The notes under the pieces: generated by a model
Told to the model about the DNA's origin: nothing
Database searches by the model: none
Seen by the model: only the letters and a program-made list of their open reading frames with translations
In this document: one piece after another, positions 1-8,625 of the stretch
Layout: each line of letters starts with the position of its first letter
Numbering within the stretch: the first letter of the stretch is position 1
Source: Bacteroidota bacterium
GTDB lineage: Bacteria; Bacteroidota; Bacteroidia; Bacteroidales; Cfx3-03
DNA: 64,000 nt
NCBI GenBank assembly: GCA_013390605.1
Contig: JACAUB010000001.1
Location: forward strand, 815,683-879,682
Direction of reading: 5' to 3'
Made by a program: the position numbers and the translations under genes

Positions 1-1
1 C

Positions 2-172
2 CCATCACGTGTATTTAAAGGTATACGTATGGCTGGCCAAATGGGCGGCAAGAGAGTAAAAGTTGCAAACCTTCAAATTTTAAAGGTTGTATCTGAGAAA
101 AATCTGATCATAGTTAAAGGTTCTGTTCCAGGTCCCAGTGGTTCATTTTTAATTATTGAAAGATGGAGTTAA
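2..172 (+). CDS. rplC: 50S ribosomal protein L3 (3' end only)
   Basis: The last 56 codons of L3 are read from base 2, and the start lies outside the window. The peptide contains the conserved MAGQMGG stretch and ends in the usual L3 tail with a GSVPGPSG loop. L3 binds 23S rRNA near the peptidyl transferase centre. Its stop codon lies inside the start of rplD, a 10-base overlap that suggests translational coupling. Identification rests on the motif and on the gene order L3-L4-L23. Confidence 0.93.
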   Translation, partial: PSRVFKGIRMAGQMGGKRVKVANLQILKVVSEKNLIIVKGSVPGPSGSFLIIERWS

Positions 173-792
173 CAGTATATAATATCAAAGGAGAAAATAC
201 GGGTAAAACCGTAACATTAAATGATGAAGTATTTAATGTTACTCCAAATAACCATGCTATTTATCTTGACGTAAAGCAGTATTTAGCAAACCAACGCCAG
301 GGAACACATGACTCTTTAGAGAAGTCTACAATTTCTGGTAGTACCCGTAAGCTGAAAAAGCAAAAAGGAACTGGTGGTGCTCGTGCAGGAAGTATCAAAT
401 CTCCACTTTTGCGTGGAGGAGCTCGTGTATTTGGCCCTCATCCTCGTGATTATCGTTTTAAGCTTAACATTAAATTGAAAAGGCTTGCTCGTAAATCAGC
501 ACTCTCAACTAAAGCTCAAAGTAACAACATCGTTGTATTGGAAGACTTCAATTTTGAAGCTCCAAGAACAAAGGCATTTGTTGATCTGCTAAAGAGTTTG
601 AATCTAGTCGATAAAAAAACGATTTTTGTTATTAGCGAAACAAATAAAAACGTATATTTGTCGTCCCGAAATTTGAGCCAAACAAGGCTTATAAAGGCTT
701 CTAATTTAAATACTTATGACATTATGAATGCCAATAATTTGGTAATTGTTGAGAGCTCTATCAGTGAAATTGAAAAGGCTTTTGGTAATTAA
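163..792 (+). CDS. rplD: 50S ribosomal protein L4
   Basis: This 209-residue protein has the normal L4 length. The basic, glycine-rich exit-tunnel loop is visible at about residues 60-95 ([13 protein letters not shown], then FGPHPRDY), and a globular C-terminal half follows. L4 binds 23S rRNA and lines the polypeptide exit tunnel; in some bacteria it also represses the S10 operon, but no such leader is visible because the operon start is outside the window. It overlaps the end of rplC by 10 bases and is followed by rplW after 34 bases. Confidence 0.97.
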   Translation: MELTVYNIKGENTGKTVTLNDEVFNVTPNNHAIYLDVKQYLANQRQGTHDSLEKSTISGSTRKLKKQKGTGGARAGSIKSPLLRGGARVFGPHPRDYRFKLNIKLKRLARKSALSTKAQSNNIVVLEDFNFEAPRTKAFVDLLKSLNLVDKKTIFVISETNKNVYLSSRNLSQTRLIKASNLNTYDIMNANNLVIVESSISEIEKAFGN

Positions 793-826
793 ATCATTCA
801 CTGTCAGACTAAAACGGTTATAAAAA

Positions 827-1117
827 ATGAGCATCGTAATTAAACCGGTTATCACTGAGAAGATGACAGCCATGGGAGAAAAGCTGAATCGCTATGGTTT
901 TATTGTGCAACGTAAAGCTAATAAGTTGCAAATAAAACAAGCCATAGAAGAGTTGTACGGCGTACAAGTTCAGGATGTCAATACCATGGTTACTCCAGGA
1001 AAGGCCAAATCCCGTTACACAAAGAGCGGATTTATTAGCGGACAAACAAGTGCTCGTAAGAAAGCTATTGTTACGCTAAAAGAAGGTGAAACTATTGATT
1101 TTTATAGCAATATCTAA
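827..1117 (+). CDS. rplW: 50S ribosomal protein L23
   Basis: This 96-residue protein has the typical L23 opening (IVIKPVITEKMT) and the central segment with NTMVTPGKAKSR. L23 sits at the mouth of the exit tunnel, where trigger factor and the signal recognition particle dock. It lies between rplD and rplB in the standard S10 order, with only 4 bases before rplB, so the two are probably translated in series. Nothing unusual is seen in length or motifs. Confidence 0.97.
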   Translation: MSIVIKPVITEKMTAMGEKLNRYGFIVQRKANKLQIKQAIEELYGVQVQDVNTMVTPGKAKSRYTKSGFISGQTSARKKAIVTLKEGETIDFYSNI

Positions 1118-1121
1118 TTAA

Positions 1122-1946
1122 ATGGCTTTAAAGAAATTCAAACCGACAACATCAAGTCAACGCTTTAAGATTATAAGCGGATTTGATGAAATTACAGCCT
1201 CCACTCCGGAAAAAAGCTTGCTTCAACCTATAAGCAGGTCGGGTGGTAGGAATAATGAGGGTAAGATGACCATGCGCTACATTGGTGGTGGTCATAAGCA
1301 GATGTATCGTGTTATCGACTTTAAACGTGATAAGGAATTAATTCCTGCAACGGTTAAGTCTATTGAATATGATCCAAATCGTACTGCCCGTATCGCTCTG
1401 TTGGTTTATGCTGATGGTGAAAAACGCTATATCATCGCTCCTAATGGTCTAAAAGTAGGCCAGAAGGTTTCCTCGGGAAAAGGCGTGGCTCCCGAAATTG
1501 GTAATACTCTCTATCTGAGTGAAATTCCTTTCGGTACCTTAATTCACAATCTTGAGCTTAAACCAGATCAAGGAGGCAAAATTGTTCGTAGTGCCGGTAC
1601 ATCAGCGCAACTTATGTCGCGCGACGGTAAATACGCAGTTGTAAGAATGCCTTCTGGAGAAACCCGTATGATTTTGCAGACATGCAAAGCCACTATCGGA
1701 ATTGTTTCAAACGGAGACCATAGTCTTGAAATATCAGGTAAAGCTGGTCGTTCTCGTTGGCTCGGTCGTCGTCCACGTGTTCGTGGTGTTGTAATGAACC
1801 CTGTAGATCACCCAATGGGTGGTGGTGAAGGTAGAAGTTCGGGTGGACATCCGAGATCACGTAAAGGTATGCCTGCTAAGGGCTATAAGACCAGATCTCG
1901 TAAAAAAGACTCTAACCGTCTTATTATTGAAAGAAGGAAAAAGTAA
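1122..1946 (+). CDS. rplB: 50S ribosomal protein L2
   Basis: This 274-residue protein has full L2 length. An OB-fold/SH3 core is followed by the highly conserved C-terminal stretch with [16 protein letters not shown], whose histidine (in VDHP) is near the peptidyl transferase centre in known ribosomes, and then the basic tail. L2 is needed for subunit association and tRNA binding. It is followed after 22 bases by rpsS. The assignment is secure from conservation and position. Confidence 0.98.
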   Translation: MALKKFKPTTSSQRFKIISGFDEITASTPEKSLLQPISRSGGRNNEGKMTMRYIGGGHKQMYRVIDFKRDKELIPATVKSIEYDPNRTARIALLVYADGEKRYIIAPNGLKVGQKVSSGKGVAPEIGNTLYLSEIPFGTLIHNLELKPDQGGKIVRSAGTSAQLMSRDGKYAVVRMPSGETRMILQTCKATIGIVSNGDHSLEISGKAGRSRWLGRRPRVRGVVMNPVDHPMGGGEGRSSGGHPRSRKGMPAKGYKTRSRKKDSNRLIIERRKK

Positions 1947-1968
1947 ATCGAATTAAAGCTTTAAACAC

Positions 1969-2247
1969 ATGAGTCGTTCACTTAAGAAAGGTCCGTTCGT
2001 TCACTATAAGCTCGAGAAAAAAGTACTTGAAGCGGTTGATTCTAAGAAAAAGGTTGTAATCAAAACCTGGTCACGCGCTTCAATGATTCTTCCCGATTTT
2101 GTGGGACAGACCATTGCCGTTCACAACGGGAATAAGTTCATTCCAGTATATGTTACCGAGAATATGGTTGGTCATAAGCTTGGTGAATTTGCGCCTACAC
2201 GCAACTTCAGGGGTCATTCTGGAAGCAAGGATAAAGGTAAAAAATAA
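1969..2247 (+). CDS. rpsS: 30S ribosomal protein S19
   Basis: This 92-residue protein starts with the canonical [11 protein letters not shown] and contains the ITWSRAS-type segment (here [16 protein letters not shown]) and the [10 protein letters not shown] motif. S19 works with S13 in the head of the small subunit, near the A-site tRNA and the intersubunit bridge. It sits between rplB and rplV with short gaps on both sides. Length and motifs are normal. Confidence 0.97.
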   Translation: MSRSLKKGPFVHYKLEKKVLEAVDSKKKVVIKTWSRASMILPDFVGQTIAVHNGNKFIPVYVTENMVGHKLGEFAPTRNFRGHSGSKDKGKK

Positions 2248-2263
2248 GAAACTCTAAGAAATA

Positions 2264-2674
2264 ATGGGAGCTAGAAAACATATCAGCGCAGAAAAGAGAA
2301 AAGAGGCAAAGAAAAATGTAAGCTTTGCCGAGCTGAACAACTGCCCCACCTCTCCACGTAAAATGAGACTGGTAACCCAGCTTATTAGCGGAAAAGATGT
2401 GGTTACTGCTTTTGGTATTCTCAAACATACACCTAAAGAAGCAGGTGGTCGCCTTTATAAATTATTGCTTTCTGCCGTTAATAACTGGCAGGCAAAAAAT
2501 GAAGGTGTTCGTTACGAAGACAGCAACCTATTTGTGAAGGAAGTTCAAGTAGATAGCGGAAGAATGCTAAAACGCATTTCGACTGCTCCTCAAGGACGGG
2601 CACACAGAATCAGGAAACGTTCAAACCACGTGACCCTTGTTGTCGATAGTAGAATTAAAGTTAATCAAGAGTAA
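2264..2674 (+). CDS. rplV: 50S ribosomal protein L22
   Basis: This 136-residue protein has the L22 core: the [15 protein letters not shown] helix near residues 30-45 and the C-terminal beta-hairpin with [20 protein letters not shown], which reaches into the exit tunnel. An N-terminal extension of about 20 lysine-rich residues precedes the core, as is common in this phylum. It lies between rpsS and rpsC. Confidence 0.97.
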   Translation: MGARKHISAEKRKEAKKNVSFAELNNCPTSPRKMRLVTQLISGKDVVTAFGILKHTPKEAGGRLYKLLLSAVNNWQAKNEGVRYEDSNLFVKEVQVDSGRMLKRISTAPQGRAHRIRKRSNHVTLVVDSRIKVNQE

Positions 2675-2707
2675 TCAGTTTTTAAACATTATAACGCATA
2701 CTGTTTA

Positions 2708-3475
2708 ATGGGACAAAAAGCAAATCCAATAGGTAACAGATTAGGGATCATCAGAGGATGGGACTCTAATTGGTTCGGCGGTAAGGGCTTCGATTTGAAG
2801 CTTGTAGAAGATGATAAGATTCGTAAATATCTGAATGCTCGTTTAGCAAAAGCAGGTATTTCAAGAATTATCATTGAACGCACCCTGAAGCTGGTAACAG
2901 TTACTATTAATACAGCTCGTCCCGGTATCATCATAGGAAAAGGTGGCCAGGAAGTAGATAAGCTGAAGGAAGAATTAAAGAAGATTACAGGTAAAGAAAT
3001 CCAGATCAATATTTCTGAGATTAAGCGTCCAGAAATAGATGCTGTTATCGTAGCTGCTGCAATTGCTAAACAGATTGAGGGTCGTATCTCTTATCGTCGC
3101 GCTATTAAGACAAGTATTGCTTCTGCAATGCGAATCGGAGCCGAAGGTATCAAGGTTCAGATTAGTGGTCGTTTAGGAGGCGCTGAAATGGCTCGTAGAG
3201 AACAGTATAAAGAAGGACGTACACCTTTGCATACTCTTCGTGCAGACATTGACTATGCTTTGGGAGAAGCTCATACAACCTATGGTCGTATAGGTGTAAA
3301 AGTCTGGATTTGTAAAGGTGAAATTTACGGTAAAGTGGATCTTGTTCCAAGTACCGAAAATACTGCCAACAAAAATAGCAAGAGTAATTCAGGCCAAGCA
3401 CCAAGAGGTGGTAAGCCAAATAGCGGTGGTCGTAATCGTAATAACAACAATAACAACAACCGCAACAGAAGATAA
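2708..3475 (+). CDS. rpsC: 30S ribosomal protein S3 with Asn-rich tail
   Basis: S3 forms part of the mRNA entry channel and its helicase activity. The N-terminal [13 protein letters not shown], the type-2 KH domain with [12 protein letters not shown] (about residues 77-88) and the C-terminal S3 domain ([16 protein letters not shown]) are all present. At 255 residues it is longer than the E. coli protein. The excess is a low-complexity tail from about residue 215, rich in Asn, Gly and Arg and ending in a run of seven Asn followed by RNRR. The tail is encoded by repeated aac/aat codons and is likely disordered. Confidence 0.97.
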   Translation: MGQKANPIGNRLGIIRGWDSNWFGGKGFDLKLVEDDKIRKYLNARLAKAGISRIIIERTLKLVTVTINTARPGIIIGKGGQEVDKLKEELKKITGKEIQINISEIKRPEIDAVIVAAAIAKQIEGRISYRRAIKTSIASAMRIGAEGIKVQISGRLGGAEMARREQYKEGRTPLHTLRADIDYALGEAHTTYGRIGVKVWICKGEIYGKVDLVPSTENTANKNSKSNSGQAPRGGKPNSGGRNRNNNNNNNRNRR

Positions 3476-3514
3476 ACGATAAGTTATCGTAACACCTTTT
3501 AATACTGATCAAGA

Positions 3515-3943
3515 ATGTTACAGCCTAAGAAAACTAAATATAGGAAGCAGCAAAAGGGCAAAATGAAGGGTAACACCAAGCGTGGGGCAGAATTGGCTTT
3601 CGGGTCATTTGGCTTAAAAACCTTGGAAGAAGCTCTTCTTACTGGTCGTCAGATCGAAGCTGCCCGTCAGGCTCTTTCACGTTACATGAAACGTGAAGGT
3701 CAGGTTTGGATCAAGATTTTCCCTGACAAACCGATAACTAAAAAGCCTGCCGAAGTTCGTATGGGTAAGGGTAAAGGTGCTCCAGAGTACTTTGTGGCCC
3801 GCATATCGCCCGGCAGAATTCTCTTTGAAGCTGAAGGAGTTCCATTGGAAATAGCAAAAGAGGCCTTAAGGCTTGCTGCTCAAAAGCTCCCAGTTCAAAC
3901 TAAGTTTATTGTTCGTAGAGATTACGTTGAAGAAACAATTTAA
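3515..3943 (+). CDS. rplP: 50S ribosomal protein L16
   Basis: This 142-residue protein matches L16 in length. The start ([19 protein letters not shown]), the RRAxxR-type middle (here [18 protein letters not shown]) and the [13 protein letters not shown] segment are typical. L16 helps shape the A-tRNA site and is assembled late. It sits 39 bases after rpsC and 8 bases before rpmC. Confidence 0.97.
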   Translation: MLQPKKTKYRKQQKGKMKGNTKRGAELAFGSFGLKTLEEALLTGRQIEAARQALSRYMKREGQVWIKIFPDKPITKKPAEVRMGKGKGAPEYFVARISPGRILFEAEGVPLEIAKEALRLAAQKLPVQTKFIVRRDYVEETI

Positions 3944-3951
3944 GGAAAAGG

Positions 3952-4167
3952 ATGAAACCACAAGTTATTAGAGAGCTTTCAACCAAGGACCTCGGCGAAC
4001 GCCTGGAGGAGGAAAAGAAGCAGCTCGCTCGTTTAAAAATAAACCATGCTGTTTCACCACTTGACAACCCAACTAGGATTAAAGCTGTACGTAGAGATAT
4101 CGCACGTATGACCTTTGAACTTTGCAGCAGGACGAAAGTACAAGCAGTAAAAAATGACAACCAGTAA
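3952..4167 (+). CDS. rpmC: 50S ribosomal protein L29
   Basis: This is a 71-residue two-helix protein, slightly longer than the common 63-66 residues. It carries the ELSTKDLGERLEEEKKQLARLK helix region and the conserved NPTRIKAVRRDIARM segment. L29 sits next to L23 at the tunnel exit. The gene is between rplP and rpsQ, with about 10 bases on either side. Confidence 0.95.
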   Translation: MKPQVIRELSTKDLGERLEEEKKQLARLKINHAVSPLDNPTRIKAVRRDIARMTFELCSRTKVQAVKNDNQ

Positions 4168-4177
4168 TCTTTAAACG

Positions 4178-4435
4178 ATGGAAGAGAGAAATTTAAGGAA
4201 AGAAAAAACAGGGGTTGTAGTCAGCAACAAGATGGATAAAACCATTATTGTACAAGTTGAGCGCCGGGTAAAACACCCAAAATATGGAAAATTCGTAAAG
4301 AAAACTTCCAAATTTGCTGCTCATGATGACAAAAATGACTGCAACATTGGAGACTCGGTTCGCATTAGCGAAACCAGACCTCTGAGTAAAACTAAATGTT
4401 GGAGATTAGTTGAAATCACTGAAAGAGTTAAGTAA
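4178..4435 (+). CDS. rpsQ: 30S ribosomal protein S17
   Basis: This 85-residue OB-fold protein has the S17 signature: [16 protein letters not shown] near the start, then HPKYGKFV and the [16 protein letters not shown] stretch. S17 binds 16S rRNA early in small-subunit assembly. Only 2 bases separate its stop from the rplN start, so translational coupling is likely. Confidence 0.97.
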   Translation: MEERNLRKEKTGVVVSNKMDKTIIVQVERRVKHPKYGKFVKKTSKFAAHDDKNDCNIGDSVRISETRPLSKTKCWRLVEITERVK

Positions 4436-4437
4436 TT

Positions 4438-4806
4438 ATGATACAGCAAGAATCACGTTTAGCTGTTGCTGATAATAGCGGTGCAAAAGAAGTTCTTTGC
4501 ATTCGAGTATTAGGCGGGACAAAAAAGAAATATGCCTCAGTAGGTGATAGAATCATCGTTGCTGTGAAAAACGCTATTCCTTCGGGCAACGTTAAAAAAG
4601 GCGCTGTTGCAAAGGCTGTGGTTGTTAGAACCAAGAAAGAAATTCGCAGAGCTGATGGATCGTATATTCGTTTTGACGATAATGCAGTCGTTCTGTTGAA
4701 TAATGCCGGCGAAATGAGCGGTACACGTATCTTTGGGCCAGTTGCCCGCGAATTACGTGAAAAGCAATTTATGAAGATTGTTTCACTAGCACCAGAAGTG
4801 CTTTAA
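4438..4806 (+). CDS. rplN: 50S ribosomal protein L14
   Basis: This 122-residue protein has exact L14 length. Conserved parts are [19 protein letters not shown] at the N-terminus, the [27 protein letters not shown] core, and the [13 protein letters not shown] motif. L14 contributes to intersubunit contacts with 16S rRNA and is the docking site of the silencing factor RsfS. It begins the spc portion of the cluster. Confidence 0.98.
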   Translation: MIQQESRLAVADNSGAKEVLCIRVLGGTKKKYASVGDRIIVAVKNAIPSGNVKKGAVAKAVVVRTKKEIRRADGSYIRFDDNAVVLLNNAGEMSGTRIFGPVARELREKQFMKIVSLAPEVL

Positions 4807-4826
4807 CCAATCAACCTTTTACCATT

Positions 4827-5099
4827 ATGAGCACGAAACTACATATCAAAAAAGGTGATAACATCATGGTTATCGCTGGCGATTCAAAGGGTAAACAGGG
4901 CAGAGTTCTCGAAGTACAAATCGAAAAAGAGCGCGCAATCGTTGAAGGCGTAAATCTTATTTCGAAACATACAAAACCCAATGCCAAAAGCCCACAGGGT
5001 GGTATTGTTAAGAGAGAAGCTCCTATCCATGTAAGTAACCTGATGCTGATCGATGCTTCGGGAAAACCAAGCAGAAAAGCTAAAATAATTAAAAAATAA
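4827..5099 (+). CDS. rplX: 50S ribosomal protein L24
   Basis: L24 is an assembly-initiating protein of the large subunit. The KOW motif is plain at about residues 7-33 ([23 protein letters not shown]), followed by [11 protein letters not shown] and the [15 protein letters not shown] segment. At 90 residues it is shorter than the roughly 104 residues of many L24 proteins, the difference being at the C-terminus. No frameshift is seen that would extend it. Confidence 0.96.
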   Translation: MSTKLHIKKGDNIMVIAGDSKGKQGRVLEVQIEKERAIVEGVNLISKHTKPNAKSPQGGIVKREAPIHVSNLMLIDASGKPSRKAKIIKK

Positions 5100-5119
5100 T
5101 CAGGGGAGGCTAAGAACCA

Positions 5120-5680
5120 ATGAGTTATACAACAAGACTTAAGGAAAAATACGACAACGAGATTCAAAAGGCTCTACAGGAAAAATTCCAGTACAGAAGT
5201 CCAATGGAAGTTCCAAGACTCGTTAAAATTAGCGTTAACCAAGGATTGGGTGCAGCAATTGCCGATAAGAAATTGATCGAATCTGCTGTAACAGAAATGA
5301 CTAACATTACTGGTCAAAAAGCTGTTACAACCAAATCTAAAAAAGATATTTCTAACTTTAAGCTTCGTAAAGGAATGCCAATTGGTGTTCGCGTTACTTT
5401 GCGTAAAGACAGGATGTATGAATTTTTAGATCGTTTGGTTGCTGTTTCTCTTCCTCGTGTACGTGACTTCCGCGGAATCAATGAAAAAGGTTTTGACGGA
5501 CGTGGAAACTATACACTTGGTGTTCAGGAACAAATTATTTTTCCTGAAATTAACATCGACAAGATTGCTAAAATAAGTGGTTTAGATATCACTTTTGTTA
5601 CTACAGCAAAAACTGACCAAGAGTGTCTAGCTTTACTGAAAGAATTTGGTTTACCATTCAAAAATCAAAATCAACAATAA
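5120..5680 (+). CDS. rplE: 50S ribosomal protein L5
   Basis: This 186-residue protein has normal L5 length. It carries the [16 protein letters not shown] segment, the [15 protein letters not shown] motif and the [20 protein letters not shown] stretch typical of L5. L5 binds 5S rRNA and contacts the P-site tRNA and S13 across the subunit bridge. The rpsN start follows the stop after 3 bases. Confidence 0.97.
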   Translation: MSYTTRLKEKYDNEIQKALQEKFQYRSPMEVPRLVKISVNQGLGAAIADKKLIESAVTEMTNITGQKAVTTKSKKDISNFKLRKGMPIGVRVTLRKDRMYEFLDRLVAVSLPRVRDFRGINEKGFDGRGNYTLGVQEQIIFPEINIDKIAKISGLDITFVTTAKTDQECLALLKEFGLPFKNQNQQ

Positions 5681-5683
5681 TTT

Positions 5684-5953
5684 ATGGCTAAGGAATCAAT
5701 TAAAGCGAGAGAAGTTAAACGTCAAAAGCTAGTAAATAAGTACGCAGCTAAACGTGAAGAACTGAAAGCTGCAGGTGACTATGTTGGTTTGCAGAAGCTT
5801 CCAAAAAATTCATGTCCAGTAAGATTACACAATCGTTGTAAACTAACTGGCAGACCCAAAGGATACATGCGTCAATTCGGTGTATCACGTATTGACTTCA
5901 GAACAATGGCTCTTAATGGATTAATTCCTGGAGTTACAAAAGCGAGCTGGTAA
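5684..5953 (+). CDS. rpsN: 30S ribosomal protein S14
   Basis: This 89-residue S14 is of the longer form without the four-cysteine zinc knuckle: only two cysteines remain in the [18 protein letters not shown] segment, where zinc forms have two CxxC pairs. S14 is needed for assembly of the 30S head. It ends 78 bases before rpsH; that gap holds a good promoter motif (see 5959-5966). Confidence 0.96.
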   Translation: MAKESIKAREVKRQKLVNKYAAKREELKAAGDYVGLQKLPKNSCPVRLHNRCKLTGRPKGYMRQFGVSRIDFRTMALNGLIPGVTKASW

Positions 5954-5958
5954 TTTAT

Positions 5959-5966
5959 TATCTTTG
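5959..5966 (+). promoter_or_regulatory. Candidate internal promoter, -7 element TATCTTTG
   Basis: The bases TATCTTTG match the Bacteroidota -7 consensus TAnnTTTG exactly and are followed by GCA. They lie in the 78-bp gap between rpsN and rpsH, the longest gap within the spc portion. No clear TTTG -33 element is seen about 20 bases upstream. It could start a secondary transcript from rpsH onward. Confidence 0.45.
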
Positions 5967-6031
5967 CAGCTTTTATTGGAGTATTGAAATAATTTTTTTA
6001 ATTACAAATCACATAATCGTTTCATCATTGT

Positions 6032-6430
6032 ATGGTTACTGATCCTATTGCAGATTATCTGACAAGAATAAGGAATGCCGTGATGGCCAACCACCGGGTT
6101 GTAGAAATTCCTGCATCTAGAATCAAGAAGGAGATGACCAAAATTCTTTTTGATCAGGGTTACATTCTTAACTACAAATTTGAAGATGATTCCATTCCTG
6201 GAATTATCAAAATTGCGTTAAAATTTCATCCTGTAAGTAAGATGCCAGCTATTAACACGCTCATCCGTGTTAGTAAGCCAGGTTTACGTAAGTACGTAAA
6301 TCACGAAAAGCTCCCACGAGTATTAAATGGTCTCGGAATTGCCATCCTTTCGACTTCTCAAGGTATTATGACCGAAAAGGAAGCCCGTAAAAGAGGTATT
6401 GGCGGTGAGGTATTATGTTACATCAGCTAA
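6032..6430 (+). CDS. rpsH: 30S ribosomal protein S8
   Basis: This 132-residue protein begins with the S8 signature [14 protein letters not shown] and ends with the conserved [27 protein letters not shown]8 binds the central domain of 16S rRNA; in E. coli it also represses the spc operon by binding mRNA near rplE, but no matching site was identified here. The start is the first ATG after the 78-base gap following rpsN. Confidence 0.97.
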   Translation: MVTDPIADYLTRIRNAVMANHRVVEIPASRIKKEMTKILFDQGYILNYKFEDDSIPGIIKIALKFHPVSKMPAINTLIRVSKPGLRKYVNHEKLPRVLNGLGIAILSTSQGIMTEKEARKRGIGGEVLCYIS

Positions 6431-6451
6431 TAAAGAAAGGGAGGCTAATTT

Positions 6452-7009
6452 ATGTCAAGAGTAGGAAAATTACCTATCGAGATTCCGGCGGGAGTACAGG
6501 TTACAATCAGTGATAAGAATCTGGTAACCGTAAAGGGGAAACTGGGCGAACTTTCGCAACAAGTTGATCCATGCATTAGTATTAAAATCGAAAATTCTAC
6601 CATCACCGTTGAACGTCATACCGACCAAAAGCGCCATCGTGCTATGCATGGTTTGTATCGTGCATTAGTTGCCAATATGGTAAAAGGCGTTTCGGAAGGA
6701 TATAAGGTTGTTCAAGAACTGGTGGGCGTTGGATATAAAGCCAGTGCAACCGGACAAGTTCTGGAGCTAGCACTTGGCTACTCACACAATATTTTTATTG
6801 ATTTGCCTGTAGAGATAAAGGTTGAAACGCTTACTGAGCGTGGTAAGAACCCTATCATTACACTAACTTCTCATGATAAGCAACTACTGGGACAAGTAGC
6901 GGCCAAAATCCGCTCACTTCGTAAACCCGAACCTTATAAAGGTAAAGGTATCCGCTTCCTTGGTGAAGTTGTTCGCAGGAAAGCTGGTAAGTCAGGTGAT
7001 AAGAAATAA
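6452..7009 (+). CDS. rplF: 50S ribosomal protein L6
   Basis: This 185-residue protein has two L6 repeats. The N-terminal SRVGKLPIEIPAGVQV and the C-terminal KIRSLRKPEPYKGKGIRF signature are intact. L6 sits near the sarcin-ricin loop and factor-binding site. It is in the usual place between rpsH and rplR, and the length is normal. Confidence 0.97.
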   Translation: MSRVGKLPIEIPAGVQVTISDKNLVTVKGKLGELSQQVDPCISIKIENSTITVERHTDQKRHRAMHGLYRALVANMVKGVSEGYKVVQELVGVGYKASATGQVLELALGYSHNIFIDLPVEIKVETLTERGKNPIITLTSHDKQLLGQVAAKIRSLRKPEPYKGKGIRFLGEVVRRKAGKSGDKK

Positions 7010-7036
7010 TGTTCAAATTATTAATTCCTTAGTAGG

Positions 7037-7408
7037 ATGGCTATCAAGAAAATTAAAACAAATAGAGAATACAGAAGGCACCGTATCAAACTCAGAATTA
7101 AGAAGGTTGTTAATGGTACTGCTGAGCGTCCACGCCTAACGGTATTCCGCAGCAATAAGCAAATCTACGTACAGGTTATTGATGATACTGCAGGTCGTAC
7201 TCTTATTTCAGCTACGTCTAAAGTTGAGGCAATTGCTAATAATAAAGTAACCAAGATTGAACAAGCTCGTTTGGTAGGTCGTCTTATTGCAGAACGTGCT
7301 ATTGAAGCAGGTATAAACACTGTAGTATTTGATCGAAACGGATATTTGTATCATGGCAGAGTAAAATCATTGGCCGAAGCAGCCAGAGAGGGAGGCCTTA
7401 AATTCTAA
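7037..7408 (+). CDS. rplR: 50S ribosomal protein L18
   Basis: This 123-residue protein binds 5S rRNA. The typical [11 protein letters not shown] start region, the [20 protein letters not shown] segment and the [25 protein letters not shown]-terminal motif are present. It is a few residues longer than the usual 114-120, at the N-terminus. The gene is followed by rpsE after 5 bases. Confidence 0.97.
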   Translation: MAIKKIKTNREYRRHRIKLRIKKVVNGTAERPRLTVFRSNKQIYVQVIDDTAGRTLISATSKVEAIANNKVTKIEQARLVGRLIAERAIEAGINTVVFDRNGYLYHGRVKSLAEAAREGGLKF

Positions 7409-7413
7409 TCATT

Positions 7414-7932
7414 ATGCCAAACGTAAACATCAAAAGAGTAAAATCAAGCGAAATAGAGTTCAAGGATAAACTTGTAGCTATTAATCGCGTAACGAAGGTT
7501 ACTAAAGGGGGTAGAACCTTCACTTTTTCAGCAATTGTGGTTGTTGGAAATGAAAATGGCGTAGTGGGTCACGGCCTTGGCAAAGCCAAGGAAGTAACGG
7601 CTGCTATTGCTAAAGGAATCGATGACGCTAAAAAGAATCTTATTAAGGTTCCTATACATAAAGGCACTATTCCTCACGAACAATACGGAAAATATAGCGG
7701 AGCTTTAGTATTCCTAAAGCCAGCTGCACCTGGAACCGGTGTTATCGCTGGTGGTGCTATGCGTGCTGTACTTGAAAGTGTTGGGGTAAAGGATGTGTTG
7801 GCTAAGTCAAAAGGATCATCTAATCCTCATAGTGTTGTTAAAGCTACAATGAATGCTTTAATGTTGCTGAGAGATCCTCAAACTATCGCACAGCTACGTG
7901 GAGTGGGAATTGATAAAGTATTTAATGGTTAA
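7414..7932 (+). CDS. rpsE: 30S ribosomal protein S5
   Basis: This 172-residue protein has the N-terminal double-stranded RNA-binding fold ([20 protein letters not shown], then [17 protein letters not shown]) and the C-terminal ribosomal S5D2 fold ([23 protein letters not shown]). S5 acts in decoding accuracy and mRNA entry. Order rplR-rpsE-rpmD is standard. Confidence 0.97.
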   Translation: MPNVNIKRVKSSEIEFKDKLVAINRVTKVTKGGRTFTFSAIVVVGNENGVVGHGLGKAKEVTAAIAKGIDDAKKNLIKVPIHKGTIPHEQYGKYSGALVFLKPAAPGTGVIAGGAMRAVLESVGVKDVLAKSKGSSNPHSVVKATMNALMLLRDPQTIAQLRGVGIDKVFNG

Positions 7933-7951
7933 TCCTCAAATTCTTGGAACG

Positions 7952-8131
7952 ATGAAACAGTTAAAAATCACACAAGTTAAGAGTGGTATTGGCCATCCTG
8001 AACGTCAGAAAAGGACGCTAAAAGCTTTAGGGTTTAAGAGAACTAGCCAAACCATAGAAGTTACAGCGACTCCTCAAATTTTAGGAATGATTGCAAAGGT
8101 TAATCACCTTGTAACAATCACAGAGATTTAA
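7952..8131 (+). CDS. rpmD: 50S ribosomal protein L30
   Basis: The start is placed at the ATG at 7952, giving 59 residues (MKQLKITQVKSGIG...), the normal L30 size. An upstream in-frame ATG at 7898 would lie inside rpsE and add residues unlike L30. The IGHPERQKRTLKALGF and VTATPQILGMIAKVNHLV segments are typical. L30 is a small peripheral protein of the large subunit. Confidence 0.95.
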   Translation: MKQLKITQVKSGIGHPERQKRTLKALGFKRTSQTIEVTATPQILGMIAKVNHLVTITEI

Positions 8132-8172
8132 GGTAATAATTATTTACAACGATAAATAATCTAAAAGATATT

Positions 8173-8619
8173 ATGGAGTTACATAATCTTGAACCTGCAG
8201 AAGGATCATTAAAAAGCTCAAAACGCATCGGACGTGGCCAGGGATCTGGTAGAGGTGGCACTTCAACACGTGGTCATAAAGGAGCTCAGTCAAGATCGGG
8301 TTATAGTCGCAAATTGGGATTTGAAGGCGGTCAAATGCCTTTGGTTCGTCGCGTTCCTAAATTCGGCTTTAAGAATCCTGGCCGCGTTGAATACCATTGT
8401 ATTAATCTTGATGTTATTCAACAATTAGTTGAAGAATTTAATTTGAATGCTATTGACGTAAATACGTTAATTGAACACGGTCTTGCTTCAAAAAGGCAAT
8501 TGGTAAAGGTATTGGGTCGTGGGGTATTAAACCGTAAGATTGATGTCACTGCTCATGCATTCTCAGCATCTGCTCTGAAATCTATTGAATCAAACGGTGG
8601 CGTTGCCACAAAAATCTAA
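8173..8619 (+). CDS. rplO: 50S ribosomal protein L15
   Basis: This 148-residue protein has the glycine/arginine-rich N-terminal arm (KRIGRGQGSGRGGTSTRGHKG) and the QMPLVRRVPKFGF segment characteristic of L15. The C-terminal globular part ends GGVATKI. L15 organises 23S rRNA domains during assembly. It is 6 bases from secY, the usual arrangement. Confidence 0.97.
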   Translation: MELHNLEPAEGSLKSSKRIGRGQGSGRGGTSTRGHKGAQSRSGYSRKLGFEGGQMPLVRRVPKFGFKNPGRVEYHCINLDVIQQLVEEFNLNAIDVNTLIEHGLASKRQLVKVLGRGVLNRKIDVTAHAFSASALKSIESNGGVATKI

Positions 8620-8625
8620 CGGTCA

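Noticed and set aside
8139..8160. An 8-bp AT-only hairpin in the rpmD-rplO gap
   Set aside because: Only A-T pairs, no T-run, and no expected function inside the operon.
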